A stretch of DNA of 64,000 nucleotides, taken from NCBI GenBank assembly GCA_023055425.1, contig JALGPY010000001.1:112139057-112203056 (forward strand), read 5' to 3'. Below the pieces are notes generated by a model. The model made no database searches, was not told the origin of the DNA, and saw only the letters and a list, made by a program, of their open reading frames with translations. Shown in pieces: positions 24,611 to 35,764 of this stretch. Both the position numbers and the translations under genes were made by a program. Origin of the DNA: Linanthus parryae. Its lineage: Eukaryota; Streptophyta; Magnoliopsida; Ericales; Polemoniaceae. The first letter of the stretch is position 1. The number at the start of each line of letters is the position of its first letter.

Positions 24611-27101
24611 TGACACGGTTTCTTACGTGTATACGCAAGTGCACTGTCGAAGTAATAAAGAAGAGTGTTAAAACTCAGGTTGTCGAACCCACAGAGACAG
24701 TCTTGAGATTATTCAGTTAAACACTTAATTTAGAGTAAGTAACCGGAGGAAATTGGTTGTGATTTAAGAAGTTGTCTCCCTCAAACAAGCGACTGAATAT
24801 CAAATTACAAATTAAACTAATATTTTTGTGATTTTCTAAAGAATACGAAGATGGAGAATACCTGATAGTTTTAGGGTCCCTAGAGCATTTATACATTGCC
24901 GGACTATGATTTAAAACACTCTACCTATGTCTAGTTATACCGGGTCACACTCATTACGATCTTCTGTCGATCTCACGCGAATCTACGTTTCAGTCTACTT
25001 CGGGTCATGTCGGTCCACCTCCGTCTACCGTTACGTTCTAGCCAGCTAGCCAGATTCGCTCACCGGGTCCTGTCGGTCCATCGATTATGCTAATCCTAAC
25101 TACGTCTAACTGAAACAACCCACACACAGTCATTCAAGTCTCTATCTCCTGTCGGTCTCAAGCAACTACATGAATGCCAATAAAATTCTTCACGAATCTG
25201 GGTTCGTTCACTGTCGTGCAACAACCTAGATAAGTAACATGTATTGGGTGATCAAACCAAACAAACTAAGAATTAAGAACAAGAACTTGTTGAATTAACT
25301 AGAGCAATACATAGAATTACGCTCAATCAAACGTGAATCAAACTTCAAATCCGGAAGATCTAAATCATACCCTAGTTTTCCATAACTATCTAGCTATGAG
25401 AAATTATCTAGACATAATATTGTTTAGCTTTACACAATTCTCCCTAAAATTGATAAAACGAGAGAGGGAAGAGATTAAACGCAAAATCGGAGCTTCCCCT
25501 TTCCTTCGTCTACATCGTCCTCGTATTCTCTTATTTTCTGCGTGTAGAATAGCCTCCTCCCCGCAGTCCCTAAGGTTCGTGTATCAAAACAGATCCGTAG
25601 GTTCAATAACTCAATCACCCATTTGCAAAATTGACCCCCCAACTATTGGCTGCTCGTAAATAGCCCCTTCATTCTCTTCTTTATCTGTGCTATCCGTAAT
25701 TGCTCCTTTACCCCTATCAAAAATTAGCCCTTCTAAATTGTAAATCGTGCAAAATATCTAACTGATCGTGCGACCAGGGAAGGAGATCGCCAAATTGCAG
25801 TGGGTTCTTTTCTTTCTTCCTCTGAAATTTCCACTAAGTATTGGTTCTGATCGCAGGACCTAGGGAGGGTGGTCATGCGATCTGCTATAAATTGACTTAT
25901 CTTCTTATTTTCTTCTTATTTTCTTCTTTGTTTCTTCCTCGTTGCTTCTGGGTCTGCTATCTTCTTGCCGTGATAAGCTCTGATGCTGATCGGGTTTGAA
26001 GGGGAAGGCAGTGGCGATTGTGGTTCTGGTGGCTGATTTGCAGAGGTGGTGGTTGGGAGTCTCAGGTGGGTATCTTGTGATGTGCAGAGAGTTGAGGGGG
26101 TTGTTTGGGTGGTCATCAATTCTAGTACTGGAGGTTTTGGGTTGAATTGGCAGCGGGTATTGGATGAATTGTGTACTAGTGTTGTGACTGGTAATTTGGT
26201 TGAATGTAATGGTTCAATAGGTAACAGTGGTGGTGTAAGGTGGGAGGTTTATGACATAAGTTGGTGATGAATTGGATAGGTAGGTTGGAGAATGGGTCTG
26301 ATTGCAGAGGGAAGAGATGGAGGTCACGGCGGCTATGAATGATTTGGTTAAAGGAGGTGGTTGGGCTGATTTGTGTTGGTTAATTGAGGGGTTGTGGCTT
26401 AGGAATTAGGTGGCTTGGGTATGTACTGATGGTGATGGTGTTGGTAATAGCAATGGAGATTGGGTTTGATGTTTGTTTGAAAAAGGGGAAGAGGTCTGAT
26501 GTTGAGGTTGGCAATGGTGAAAACTGTTGTTGGGTTAATGGAGTTTGGTGTTAATTGGGAAGGTGGGATGAAGGTGATTAAGTGGGTAATGGTGGGTCAA
26601 GTACTCGTATTGAAATGGGTGATGTTAGTTTGTGATATTGGTCGGTGGCTTTGGTTACAATAGGTTTAGAGGGAAATGGTTGGGTGAATTTAAGGTTTGT
26701 TGTGGTAATCTGTTGGAGTGGTTTGGAGGTCTAGGCAGTGGTGTAGTGGTGTCTAAGTGTAGGATGCAGCAATATTGTTTGGTCCAGAAGCTTGTTCCTC
26801 ATTTTCTTCATATCTTTAGCCAATTTCTTGAGCTTCATCATGTTTCGAAGTTCGTTCTCCTTTCTATTCGATCTCGCAAGTTCCTTTTCTTGTCAAAACA
26901 AAACGAAACACACCCGTGCGATCAAACGTAACAAAATAATGTACAATAATGCGAGAAACGCCCGGATTTGACAATTAACGCTCCAAAGCTTGACTTCACA
27001 ATTCCTCCATATTCATAGTGTAAAACTCATATTATTCACCCGAAAATCCTGCAAAACGATGTAAAACGTGTAAGAAATATATCTCTAATACAGAGTTATC
27101 A
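24611..27101 (-). mobile_element. Element D: solo Athila-type Gypsy LTR, minus strand
   Basis: A single 2491-bp LTR flanked by perfect ACTAT duplications (24606-24610 and 27102-27106). Read on the minus strand it begins TGATAACTCTGTATTAGAG and ends ACGTAAGAAACCGTGTCA, with the Athila-type block GGGTTCGACAACC near its end. It carries the G-depleted tract (about 25930-26760). The first 300 bases closely match element M at 62641. Removing it joins A's reverse transcriptase in register. Open frames such as those at 25333, 26046 and 26632 have no recognisable domain. Confidence 0.92.
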
Positions 27102-28081
27102 ACTATAACGAGATCTTTTCCCAATTATGATGCTTAAATCCATTCGCATCTTGCTTGCAGCAATATGTCTACAGATTGAGTCAAGTTCCTTGGAGTTGGA
27201 ATCTTCGATTTGTGATGAAATCAAATGGTTTGATTTCATCAAGAAAGAAGATGAAGCTTGTTTCTGCAAGAAGGTTAGTGGGAGCACGTTTATATTTCTG
27301 GTCTTATATGTGGAGACATACTAATCGTTGGGAATAATGTCTCTACTCTGCAATCTGTTAAATATTGGCTAGAGAATTTATTTTCAATGATAGACTTAGG
27401 CGAGACAATCTATAAAGATCTATGGAGATAGATCAAGATAGTTGTTCGGCTTGGGTCATATTACATATATTGACAAGGTGTTGAAATGGTTAAACATGCA
27501 AGAATATGGATTCTTACCCATGTCACATGGAATTAGTCTTTGGAAGACTAGTTGTCTTTCCAATTAGACTTAGAAAGGACCGTATGAATGAGATTCACGA
27601 GATACGCCATGATATGTACTAGGCCAGACATGTCATATGAGAATGACATGGAGATACCTGTCATATCCAAGTGAGAGACTGGATAATTACCAAGATTATC
27701 CTTTAGTACCTGAGAAGCACTAAGGATGAATTATTGATGTATAGAGGATACGAAGATTTTATTGTAAGGGGTTACAGTGATGCGAACTTCCAACCTAATA
27801 AAGATGATTTCAGATTATAGTTAAAGTTTTGTGTTTTTCCTAGTGTATGGACTGTGATATGGAAATTTTACAGGCAAGATTCAGTTGCCGATTCTATCAC
27901 AGTGGACTGAGACTATTGGTGCATCTGATGCACATACTCTGAAGAATCTATCTCATTCGATTGTCGATAGAGGAGATATGAACATTCGCAAAATACCAGC
28001 ATATGTCTCTCTTACCATGCGGAATGGAGGCGTAAGAGCCGCGCTAGATCAATAGGCATATGATGCGCAAGATTGAATCTA
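27102..28081 (+). pseudogene. Element A pol remnant, third segment (reverse transcriptase and RNase H)
   Basis: It aligns with C from about 21465 to 22807. A deletion of about 170 bp removes the segment holding the first catalytic Asp region, and the YVDD block has lost bases (TATGTGGAGACATAC near 27307). RNase H blocks are visible to about 28070. It is heavily shifted and non-functional. Confidence 0.85.
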
Positions 28082-28085
28082 GTGC

Positions 28086-28096
28086 AAGTGGGAGAC
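28086..28096 (+). promoter_or_regulatory. Element A polypurine tract
   Basis: AAGTGGGAGAC directly precedes the 3' LTR start, as in element C. Confidence 0.8.
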
Positions 28097-28556
28097 TGTT
28101 GGAAATATCCCCTAGAGGCATTCTATTTCTTGTGACATTTATGGATTTACTATTACTTATGTTATCGATACGGAGATATGCTAACATGAATGAAGTCCTT
28201 GGAATATAAATGTTATATTCTTAAATATCCCTAGTCGATTGTATTGATTAACATGACAATCAACTATAGACTAGTATGGGGTTGGATTGATGTGGAGATA
28301 TCAGGATCCAACACATGGGTATGCATTAGGGTTAATGGCATACTGTATTGACCCACAACGAGAAGGCTACATACGAGTTATGCGAAGTCACAAGTGCTTC
28401 GTAGTGACAACAGTATTGTCATCCTTAGACTTGAAGTCACTAGATCCTCTAGTTATAGAATATTGTGTTTTGACATCGTCAAACGCTACACCTTAACTGG
28501 GTAGTAATAAATGCGTTAATCGGACATAATAAGAAAGCAAGCTTAGAGATGGTAGT
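28097..28556 (+). repeat. Element A 3' LTR, first part
   Basis: It begins TGTTGGAAATATCCCCTAG and stops at GTAGT (28552-28556), where element E inserted. It aligns with positions 1-240 of the window from 28316 on. Confidence 0.9.
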
Positions 28557-28597
28557 TGTAAGATCAGGTTGTGCAAGACTTGGAATAGTCTGACTAT

Positions 28598-28688
28598 TTC
28601 AAGGCCTTGAACCAGCTTTCAAAGCCTTGAATCAGTTCTCGTAGGCTTAGCTATTTTCAAGGCCTGAAACTGGATTCAAAGCCTTGAA
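28598..28688 (+). repeat. Palindrome cluster 1 (two pairs) in E 5' LTR
   Basis: Four copies at 28598-28611 (perfect TTCAAGGCCTTGAA), 28618-28631 (TTCAAAGCCTTGAA), 28656-28668 (one T lost) and 28675-28688. Within each pair the starts are 19-20 bp apart. Confidence 0.85.
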
Positions 28689-29627
28689 ATTGCTTAACCT
28701 GTGTGAACATTCTCAGGGGGAGTTTTCTGCAAACTCTCTGAGTTGATTTCCTTTCTATTCTCCATATGCTTGATTTATTGCTATTTGATGATGAAAGACA
28801 AAGCATCCTAACTCGTTCGAACATAGTATATCATCTATTTGACTTTGTTCTTGCAGGAGATTTTATTTCCTAAGTTTGCAGAGATTGTTTCCTAATCTGA
28901 CTTGTGCAGGGAAGGAAATAATCAAGAAGATGATTATGTGTTTGATCTGAATGACTTGACAGCTTCTCAACCTATTCAAATTCAAGATCACGACATTGTC
29001 TCAGCAGATTGTGACCACTTAACCGTTGGAGAAGATTGTCAAAGAGTCAAAGTCTGTTGCCTACAAAATAGGAGATTTGTTGCTGAAAATCTGGGAAGAT
29101 ATTCAGAGTTGTTTGAAGTTTAAATAGAGCTCAATTCTGAAGCAACAAGACACAACACTCAACGGGAAAAAAGAGAGAAAGAGTTCTGGATTGACAAGCA
29201 TCAAAGAAGTTAATCAATCTTCCAATCCATTCACAGAAGATCACTGCATATTTCACTGCAATTTCTACACACTAAGTGTTCTTCTGCATTGTGCTTTATT
29301 AGTAGATCATTTCTATTATTCTTCTATCTCCATTATCAAGGATTGTTCAAAGTGTACAATAGAGAATTCTTAGTTAATCAGTTAGCTAGAGCAGGTACTA
29401 GATAGGTTAGGGAAAACCACAAGCTGTAACAAAGTAAGGCAATTCTCTGTGCTTGAGATCTAGGGCTTAGCTTTTGATTAATAAGAATTGAGTTGAAAAT
29501 CCTGCAGGGATCTAATCCCTGAGGTAGAGACGTAGGTCCAAGTGGGATGAACTCTATAAATCACTTGTCTCTTGCATTTACAGTTCATTCATTTTCATAG
29601 TTTTTGCAGCACACAAAACTGTCAGTT

Positions 29628-29730
29628 TTCAAGGGTTTGAAACTCTTTTCAAGGCCTTGAAAAAGGCTTATTTGCTTTTGTACAAACTGCATCACTTCCA
29701 AGGGCTTGAACTTGTTTTCAAGGCCTTGAA
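29628..29730 (+). repeat. Palindrome cluster 2 (two pairs) near the end of E 5' LTR
   Basis: Copies at 29628-29641 (TTCAAGGGTTTGAA), 29648-29661 (perfect), 29696-29710 (one base inserted) and 29717-29730 (perfect). Pair spacing is 20-21 bp. Matching copies lie at 39383-39484 in the 3' LTR. Confidence 0.85.
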
Positions 29731-29856
29731 CTTCCCTAGTTTTCACAAGATCTCATCCTTATAGAAAGTTTTGCAAAAAGTTGGCATACTCTATTCAACC
29801 CCCCCCCCTCTAGAGTATATTAGTTGCATTACCACCTGCACACTCACACTTTCAAT

Positions 29857-29870
29857 TGGTATCAAAACTT
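29857..29870 (+). promoter_or_regulatory. Element E primer binding site (tRNA-Met-like)
   Basis: TTGGTATCAAAACT follows the LTR end. It keeps TGGTATCA of the standard site but has AA in place of GAG further on, as in many SIRE elements. Confidence 0.7.
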
Positions 29871-29908
29871 GTATCAGTGTATAGATTTAACCATCTGGTG
29901 ATCTGAGT

Positions 29909-31648
29909 ACTGTAGGTGATGGTGGCTTCTCACAAGGAAGAGCTGCTAACATACCTCCTCTATTCTGTGGAGAAAATGTTGCTCACTGGAAAGCCTTGAT
30001 GAAAATTTTCATCATTGATCAAGACATAGAGCTTTGGACCATTATTCATAATGGACCTCACACTTTCTACACAGAGAAATATGGGATTAGAAATCCCAAA
30101 TCTGAAGACTTACTCTCTTCTTCTGAATTAGAGCAATTCTCTAAGAATTACAAAGATATTAACATCTTATATTGTGCTTTGAGTACATATGAATTAAACA
30201 GGATTTCAAGCTGCACTACTGCCAAAGAAATGGGATAAACTTGTGGTAACTTTTGAAGGGACCAGTCAAGTGAAGCAAACCAAGATCAACATCTATTTCA
30301 GGAAATATGAGTTGTTTAAGATGAATGCAGATGAGTCTATCAGAGATATGTTCAAGAGGTTCACATACATTGCTAACAACCTTGATTCACTGGGAAAACA
30401 CTTTTCCAATGAAGAAAAGGTAAGGGAGATTCTAAGAAGTCTTCCAGAGGCAAAGTGGGAACCAAAGACCACAGCAATTTAAGAAGCTCAAAATCTCTTG
30501 ACTCTACAACTTGATGACCTACAAGGGAAGCTTCTGACACATGAAATGTCTATGAATGAAGCTGATGGAGAGCTACCAGAAAGTGTCAATAACTTAGCTC
30601 TCAAAGCCAAAGAGAATGAGAGAACTCGAAGCCTTGAAACTGAGGATGGTGATGATGAAGATCCAATTGCCTTGATTTCCAAAGCATTGACAAGAATTCT
30701 TAATATGAAGAAAAACTTTGGAAACAGAGACTTTAACAGAGAAAGACTGGACCATCGAGTAGCAAGGACTAGAAATGAAAGTCTTCTTCACAAAGTAAAT
30801 CAAAGGTTATGAACTGCTTTGAATGTGGTGATGCAGGACATTTGATAAGAGATTGTCCACACAAGAAAAGCAAGAGCTTTCAAAAGAAAGATCATGACAG
30901 AAGAAAGAAAGCTATGATAGCTTCATGGAGTGATTAAGATAGTTCAATTGAATGTAAATCGGAAGAAGAACATGCCAATATATGCTTCATGGCCAAGCAT
31001 GATGAAAGTTCTGAGAAGAACATTGAGGTTATGCTAAACTGTCTGATTTACAAACCAAAAGATGCTCTTTCAGATTATCTCAGAACAATGCTTTTAAATG
31101 AAGAAGATTATTTGAAAGAGATCAAATTTTTGAAAGGAAAATTTCATGAGCAAGAAAAAGAGAACTTACAACTTGTTTGTCTAAATCAGAATCTTGAAAT
31201 CTCTCAGAAGAAAACTGATAGTGATTTCAAGGCCTTGAAAAACAGTTTCAAAGCCTTGAAAACACAAGTCAAGGAAGTAGTCACTGAGAACTCTGTGATG
31301 AGTAACAGTCTTGTCAATCTAAAACATCAAGTTGATGAATTAGATAAACAAAAGACTACTCTTACTCAGAAACTTTAAGAATCTGAATTGGTCAAAGTCA
31401 AGCTTGCTGGATCAGAACACAAGTTGAACTTGATTCTTGGAGGAAGTTCACAGTCATTTTACAAAGCTGGTATTGGATTCAATCCAAACTTTCCAATAAA
31501 GAACAATACCAAATTTGTGAAAGCTGGAAACAAAACTTCTCCTAAATGTCATTACTGCTGTAAAATTGGTCATGTTAAGTTGACTTGTCCTTTCAGAAGA
31601 AGAGACCCTCACATAATGAGGAACACTTTTCCCTTTCAACTCAAATGA
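29909..31648 (+). pseudogene. Element E gag, long SIRE type with two zinc knuckles
   Basis: Gag, the particle protein. No clear in-frame start codon is left; similarity begins around GRAANIPPLFCGEN (29939) and continues with HWKALMKIFIIDQDIELW. The frame shifts near 30238, hits TAA at 30480 (after EPKTTAI), shifts back before 30812 and has a further stop at 31376. The first knuckle is CFECGDAGHLIRDC (30815-30856) and the second CHYCCKIGHVKLTC (about 31548-31590); both are CX2CX4HX4C. Between them lies a lysine- and glutamate-rich helical segment whose heptads include FKALKNS and FKALKTQ. These are encoded by two of the 14-bp palindromes (31226-31260). Confidence 0.85.
31226..31260 (+). repeat. 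Palindrome pair 3 inside E gag
   Basis: TTCAAGGCCTTGAA at 31226-31239 and TTCAAAGCCTTGAA at 31247-31260, spaced exactly 21 bp. Each unit therefore encodes one heptad (FKALKNS, FKALKTQ) of the coiled-coil region. Confidence 0.85.
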
Positions 31649-31955
31649 CAAGTTAAGCAGATATGGGTTCCTAAAGGGGTTAGACCACCTAACATGGTTG
31701 ATCCTGAATATAAATCCAAATTCCACACTTGGTCTAACAGCTGGGTAAGGCAGTGATTGGTGTTTCAAGGGTGTCACCAAAGAACAAAAGTGATTTATGG
31801 ACAGTGGTTGCTCAAGATACATGAGTGGAAAGAGATCTCTATTCTCATAATTAAAGGAGCAATCAGAAGGTTCAATTACACTTGGTTACAAAGGCAAATG
31901 CAATATTCTTTGTATTGGTAAAGTTGGTACAAATTCTGAAAACTCTATTTCTGAT
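31649..31955 (+). pseudogene. Element E protease, degraded
   Basis: The aspartic protease active site is visible as DSGCSRYMSG near 31801. The usual following blocks are broken: a TAA in place of a codon near 31848, then KEQSEGSITLGYKGKC. It continues into the ILVEGLKFNLLSVSQL-type segment at 31956. Confidence 0.78.
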
Positions 31956-32990
31956 GTGTATCTAGTTGAAGGTTTGAAATTTAACTTGCTTAGTGTATCT
32001 CAGCTTTGTGACAATGGCAACAAAGTTATCTTTGATAAAGAGAAGTGTGTGGTGCAAAATGAGAATTCAGGAGATTGCATTCTCACAGCCTCTAGATCAA
32101 AATGTTTATACATTTCAGACAAACAAAGTTGCAGGTAAATGTTTGAAGTGTCTCAAGGCCTTGAAAGAGGATTCAAAGCTTTGGCACAAGAAGCTTGGTC
32201 CTATCAGTTTGCATAATTTGAACAAGTTGATTCCCAAAGACTTGGTAAGAGGATTGCCATCCATCAAGTTCAAAGAAGATGAAATGTGCAAAGATTGTGC
32301 TCAGAGCAAGCAGACCAGAAGCTCTTTCAAGCCAAAGAAGTTGTAAGTACAACTAGACCTATTGAACTGCTTCATATGGATCTATGTGGTCCTATGAGAA
32401 CTCCTACTCCAAAAGGTAAAAGGTATATGCTAGTTTTTGTGGATGATTTTTCTAGATATACTTGGGTTATGTTTCTCGAAGAAAAATCTGAAGCCCTCTC
32501 TGAATTTTCAAAGCTTTGCATAGAACTTCAAACCATGAAAAACCTACCTGTAGCTTCAATTAGAAGTGATCATGGTAGAGAATTTGATCAATTAGAATTT
32601 GATTTGTTCTGTGATAAGTATGGTATTACTCACAACTTTTCTGCTCCAAGAACTCCTCAACAGAATGGTGTTGCTGAAAGAAAGAACAGGAATCTTGAAG
32701 ACATGTCAAGGACAATGCTTCTTGAAAACAAACTGCCAAAACACTATTGGGCAGAAGCTGTGAATACAGCAAACTATATTCTGAACAGATGCTTGATCAG
32801 ACCTATTTTGAAGAACACCCTCTATGAACTATTCAAAGGGAGGAAGTCAAATATTTCATATTTCAGGCCTTTTGGATGTACATGCTTTGTCCATAACAAT
32901 GGAAAAGACAATCTTGACTTGAATTTGAACAAGCATGAATCAGAGGAAGAAACTGAGAATCCACTGGGATTCAAGAAAGGCTCAGAGTAA
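31956..32990 (+). pseudogene. Element E integrase
   Basis: Copia integrase in three frames. The entry segment (YLVEGLKFNLLSVSQLCDNG) runs to 32138, and the zinc-binding part (LWHKKLGPISLHNLNKL, CKDCAQSKQ) lies in the frame at 31993-32346. The catalytic core is open at 32286-32990: HMDLCGPM, RSDHGREF and GVAERKNRN, with 35 residues between the second Asp and the Glu (D-D35E). After FGCTCFVHNNGKDNLD the usual C-terminal GYS..AYRV region is missing, so a deletion joins it to the linker. A palindrome pair lies at 32152-32185. Confidence 0.88.
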
Positions 32991-33549
32991 AACATAAGAC
33001 ATTTTCAAGACCTTGAAAATGGTTCTCAAGGCCTTGAAAATAAGCTTCAAATCCTTGAAAAAGATGATCAGAAGGATACAAGTGACAAAGCCACTACTTC
33101 AAGACCAGAGAAGATCTATGGAGAACGTGAACACTGGTCTCCAAGAAAGAGATTCAAATATATCTCATCTCATCCAGTTGACAATATCATTTCAGATCCA
33201 ACCACTGATACACAAACTAGATCACAGTTGAAGAATTTATGTGCTTTTAATGCTTTTATCTCTCTTGTAGAACCAAAAACTGTGAAAGAAGCATTACAAG
33301 AAGCAGAATGGATCATTGCTATGCAAAGTGAAACTCAATGCGTTTGAAATAAATAAGGTGTGGAACCTGGTTCCTCCACCTACAAACCAGTATGTCATTG
33401 GTACCAGATGGGTGTTCAGAAATAATTTGGATGAAAGTGGCAAAGTGATCAGAAACAAAGCAAGTTTAGTTGCTTAAGGATACAACCAAGAAGAAGGTAT
33501 TGATTATGAGGAAAAATTTTCTCCAGTTTCCAGAGAATTCTCAAGTCTT
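32991..33549 (+). pseudogene. Element E linker and N-terminal reverse transcriptase
   Basis: The linker carries three palindromes at 33004-33059 spaced 21 bp, read as heptads with Q-x-L-E cores (QDLENGS, QGLENKL, QILEKDD). Reverse transcriptase starts near 33285 (EALQEAEWIIAMQSE) and continues with VWNLVPPPT, GTRWVFRNNLDESGKV and YNQEEGIDYEEKFSPVSRE. TAA occurs near 33477. After PVSRE the sequence jumps to the C-terminal part, so the catalytic centre is absent. Confidence 0.85.
33004..33059 (+). repeat. Palindrome triplet in E pol linker
   Basis: TTCAAGACCTTGAA (33004-33017), CTCAAGGCCTTGAA (33025-33038) and TTCAAATCCTTGAA (33046-33059). The starts are exactly 21 bp apart, keeping the reading frame as three heptads. 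Confidence 0.85.
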
Positions 33550-34460
33550 ATGAGAAGGGAATTTGAAATGAGCATGATGGGAGAGCTGAACTTCTTCCTA
33601 GGACTTCAAATACATCAGTTGAAGAAGGGAATTTTTCTACATCAAAGCAAATACACAAGAGACTTTTTAAACAAATATAGCATGTCTCAATGTAAGGAAG
33701 CAAAGACTCCTATGAGCTCTACACGGTCCTTAGACAAGGATGAATCTGGTAACAGTGTCAATGTGAAAGAGTGTAGAGGTATGATTGGATCATTACTCTA
33801 TCTCACAGCAAACAGACCAGATATTATGTTTTGTGCTAGATTTCAAGCTGATCCAAAAGAATCACACTTGACTGCTGTGAAGAGAATATTCAGATATCTC
33901 AATGGTACCAAAGACTTAGGGATTTGGTATCCAAGACATTCTAACTTCTCATTGCATGGATTTTCATATGCTGACTTTGCAGGTTACAAAGTTGATAGGA
34001 AAAGCACTTCAGGAACTTGCCAATTTATTGGATCATCCTTGATCAGTTGCATTCCAAGAAACAGAATTCAGTTGCTCTGTCAACAGCTGAAGCTGAATAT
34101 ATAGCTTCAGGAGCATGTTGCTCACAAGTACTATGGATTGCTCAACAGCTAAGAGACCTTGGATTTAATTTTAGAAGCATACCTATCAAATGTGGTAACA
34201 CTAGTGCAATTTCAATCACAAAGAATCCAGTTCAACATTCAAGAACCAAGCATATTGATGTCAGACACCATTTCATCAGAGATCATGCTGAGAAAGGTGA
34301 TATTGTTCTTGAATTTGTTGCTACTAACATGCAAATTGTAGATATCTTCACTAAACCATTAGCTGATGAAAGATTCCCAGCTCAAAGATTGGAATTGGGA
34401 ATGCTAAATAAAGATGTATTGGTTTACGGGGAGCATCAGGTAAAGAAAGGTAAGTTATAA
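33550..34460 (+). pseudogene. Element E reverse transcriptase C-terminus and RNase H
   Basis: It begins at FEMSMMGELNFFLGLQI, which in intact SIRE elements lies about 110 residues after the PVSRE segment. The YVDD-type catalytic block between them is deleted. The connection domain (LLYLTANRPDI, HLTAVKRIFRYL) leads to RNase H (FSYADFAGYKVDRKSTSG), which continues after a frame change near 34030-34080: ALSTAEAEYIASGACC, HSRTKHIDVRHHFIRD, VDIFTKPL. It stops at TAA 34458-34460. Confidence 0.88.
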
Positions 34461-34834
34461 GCTTTGATTTTTATCTGTTACGATTTTACAGCGTTTCAAG
34501 ACCTTGAAAACCTTTTCAAAGCCTTGAAAGTAAGTATGTTGTACTAGTAGTCAATAAACATGGATCTTTCTGTATTGGGTGATATCTCTGTAGATATTTT
34601 CTTAATATAGCCCCTAACGTTTTCAAAAATTTGTTTTAGCAAAAAATTGCATTAGAATATTTTATTTTCCAACGGCCTAAAAGATTTGAATTCTCGCTGA
34701 TTGTTGCAAATCTTTTGAGATCAGGGAGATATTCTAGTTTCCTTTTGAAACTCAAACTCTCTTAGTATTTGTCTTCTTCTCTTCTCCTCAATCCGTATCA
34801 TTTATACCTCTCTTTTCTCTTCTCCCAAACCCTA
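34461..34834 (+). other. Element E spacer between pol and the env-like ORF
   Basis: 374 bases with a palindrome pair at 34495-34528 (20 bp apart) and a TC-rich leader just before the next ATG (34780-34834). No coding signal was seen. Confidence 0.6.
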
Positions 34835-35764
34835 ATGAGCACAAGGAGAACATCAGACAGAATCAAGATGGCAGGAGGATCAAAACCTGGTTCAGAGAAG
34901 AAAAGAAAGGCAGCAGTGGATGAAGTTCAAGAAGTCAGTGGAGACTCTAGCTCTATAAATCCTAGTGCAGAGGCAGTTCCAGATCTTCCTCCACCCAAGA
35001 ATAAGGTCAAGAAGGTTACAACTTACTCCTCAGAAGAGAAGAAGAAGCAGAAAGAGAAGGCTGTTACAGACAAGCAACCTGAAACAGAGATCACTAGTTC
35101 CAAGAAGCTGAAGAAAAGGCAACTCAAGCAGAAAAAGATGAAGGAAAGGTGACAGAATAACAGCCAGAAGATCACTTGGAGAAGGCCTTACAGATCTATT
35201 CAAAGACCTCAACAAAGAACACAACTCCTGATGAGACTTGGTTTGTCTCAAACATCTCCAAAGGTCAGTGGTTAGATGGTTTTGCCTCCATATCTATTAG
35301 TTTCTGTAGTATGATCTATATGCATATGTTGGAACATATGAAACTTAAGTGCATCTCTATGTTAAAGAAGAGCTCTCTGTGGTCTATGCTGAACCCAAAA
35401 CAATTAGCCTACTATAGACTCACCAGACTCTTCTATCTGAACTTGACACAAGTTAAGAGATCTGCACACTTGGTGATCAAATCTAGAGTTGTTGGGATAG
35501 AAATTGAATTGGACCACTCTGAGTTTGCCAATGTGCTAGGCTGTCCCAAGAGATATGACACTAGAAATCATCCACCAAAGATAGAAACCCAGAAGCTAGC
35601 CAAAGATGAGTTCTTTCTTCCAAACTTTTCCTCCTCAGCCAAACAGTTAACACATTTTGTGTTGAATGTTGAAGCCAAGGTCCTTCACACCATTTTGGTT
35701 AGGTGTATTTTTCCCAGAGAGCACTCTAGAGAATTAGTAACTGAGAGGATGATGCACATCATGT
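34835..35764 (+). pseudogene. Element E env-like third ORF, first part
   Basis: The third ORF of SIRE/Maximus elements, called envelope-like by position; its function is unproven. It starts at ATG 34835 (MSTRRTSDRIKMAGG). A lysine-rich low-complexity N-terminus (DLPPPKNKVKKVTTYSSEEK) runs to the TGA at 35150. After a frame change the frame at 35176 gives a hydrophobic and helical region (FVSNISKGQWLDGFA... RLTRLFYLNLTQVKRS). It is cut at 35764 by solo LTR F. No signal peptide or clear fusion peptide is visible. Confidence 0.75.

Larger units (their letters stand above)
28557..29855 (+). repeat. Element E 5' LTR
   Basis: It begins TGTAAGATCAGGTTGTGC and ends CTCACACTTTCA. Palindrome pairs lie at both ends: 28598-28688 and 29628-29730. 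A run of nine C is at about 29801. An open frame at 28902-29123 is shared with the 3' LTR. Confidence 0.92.
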
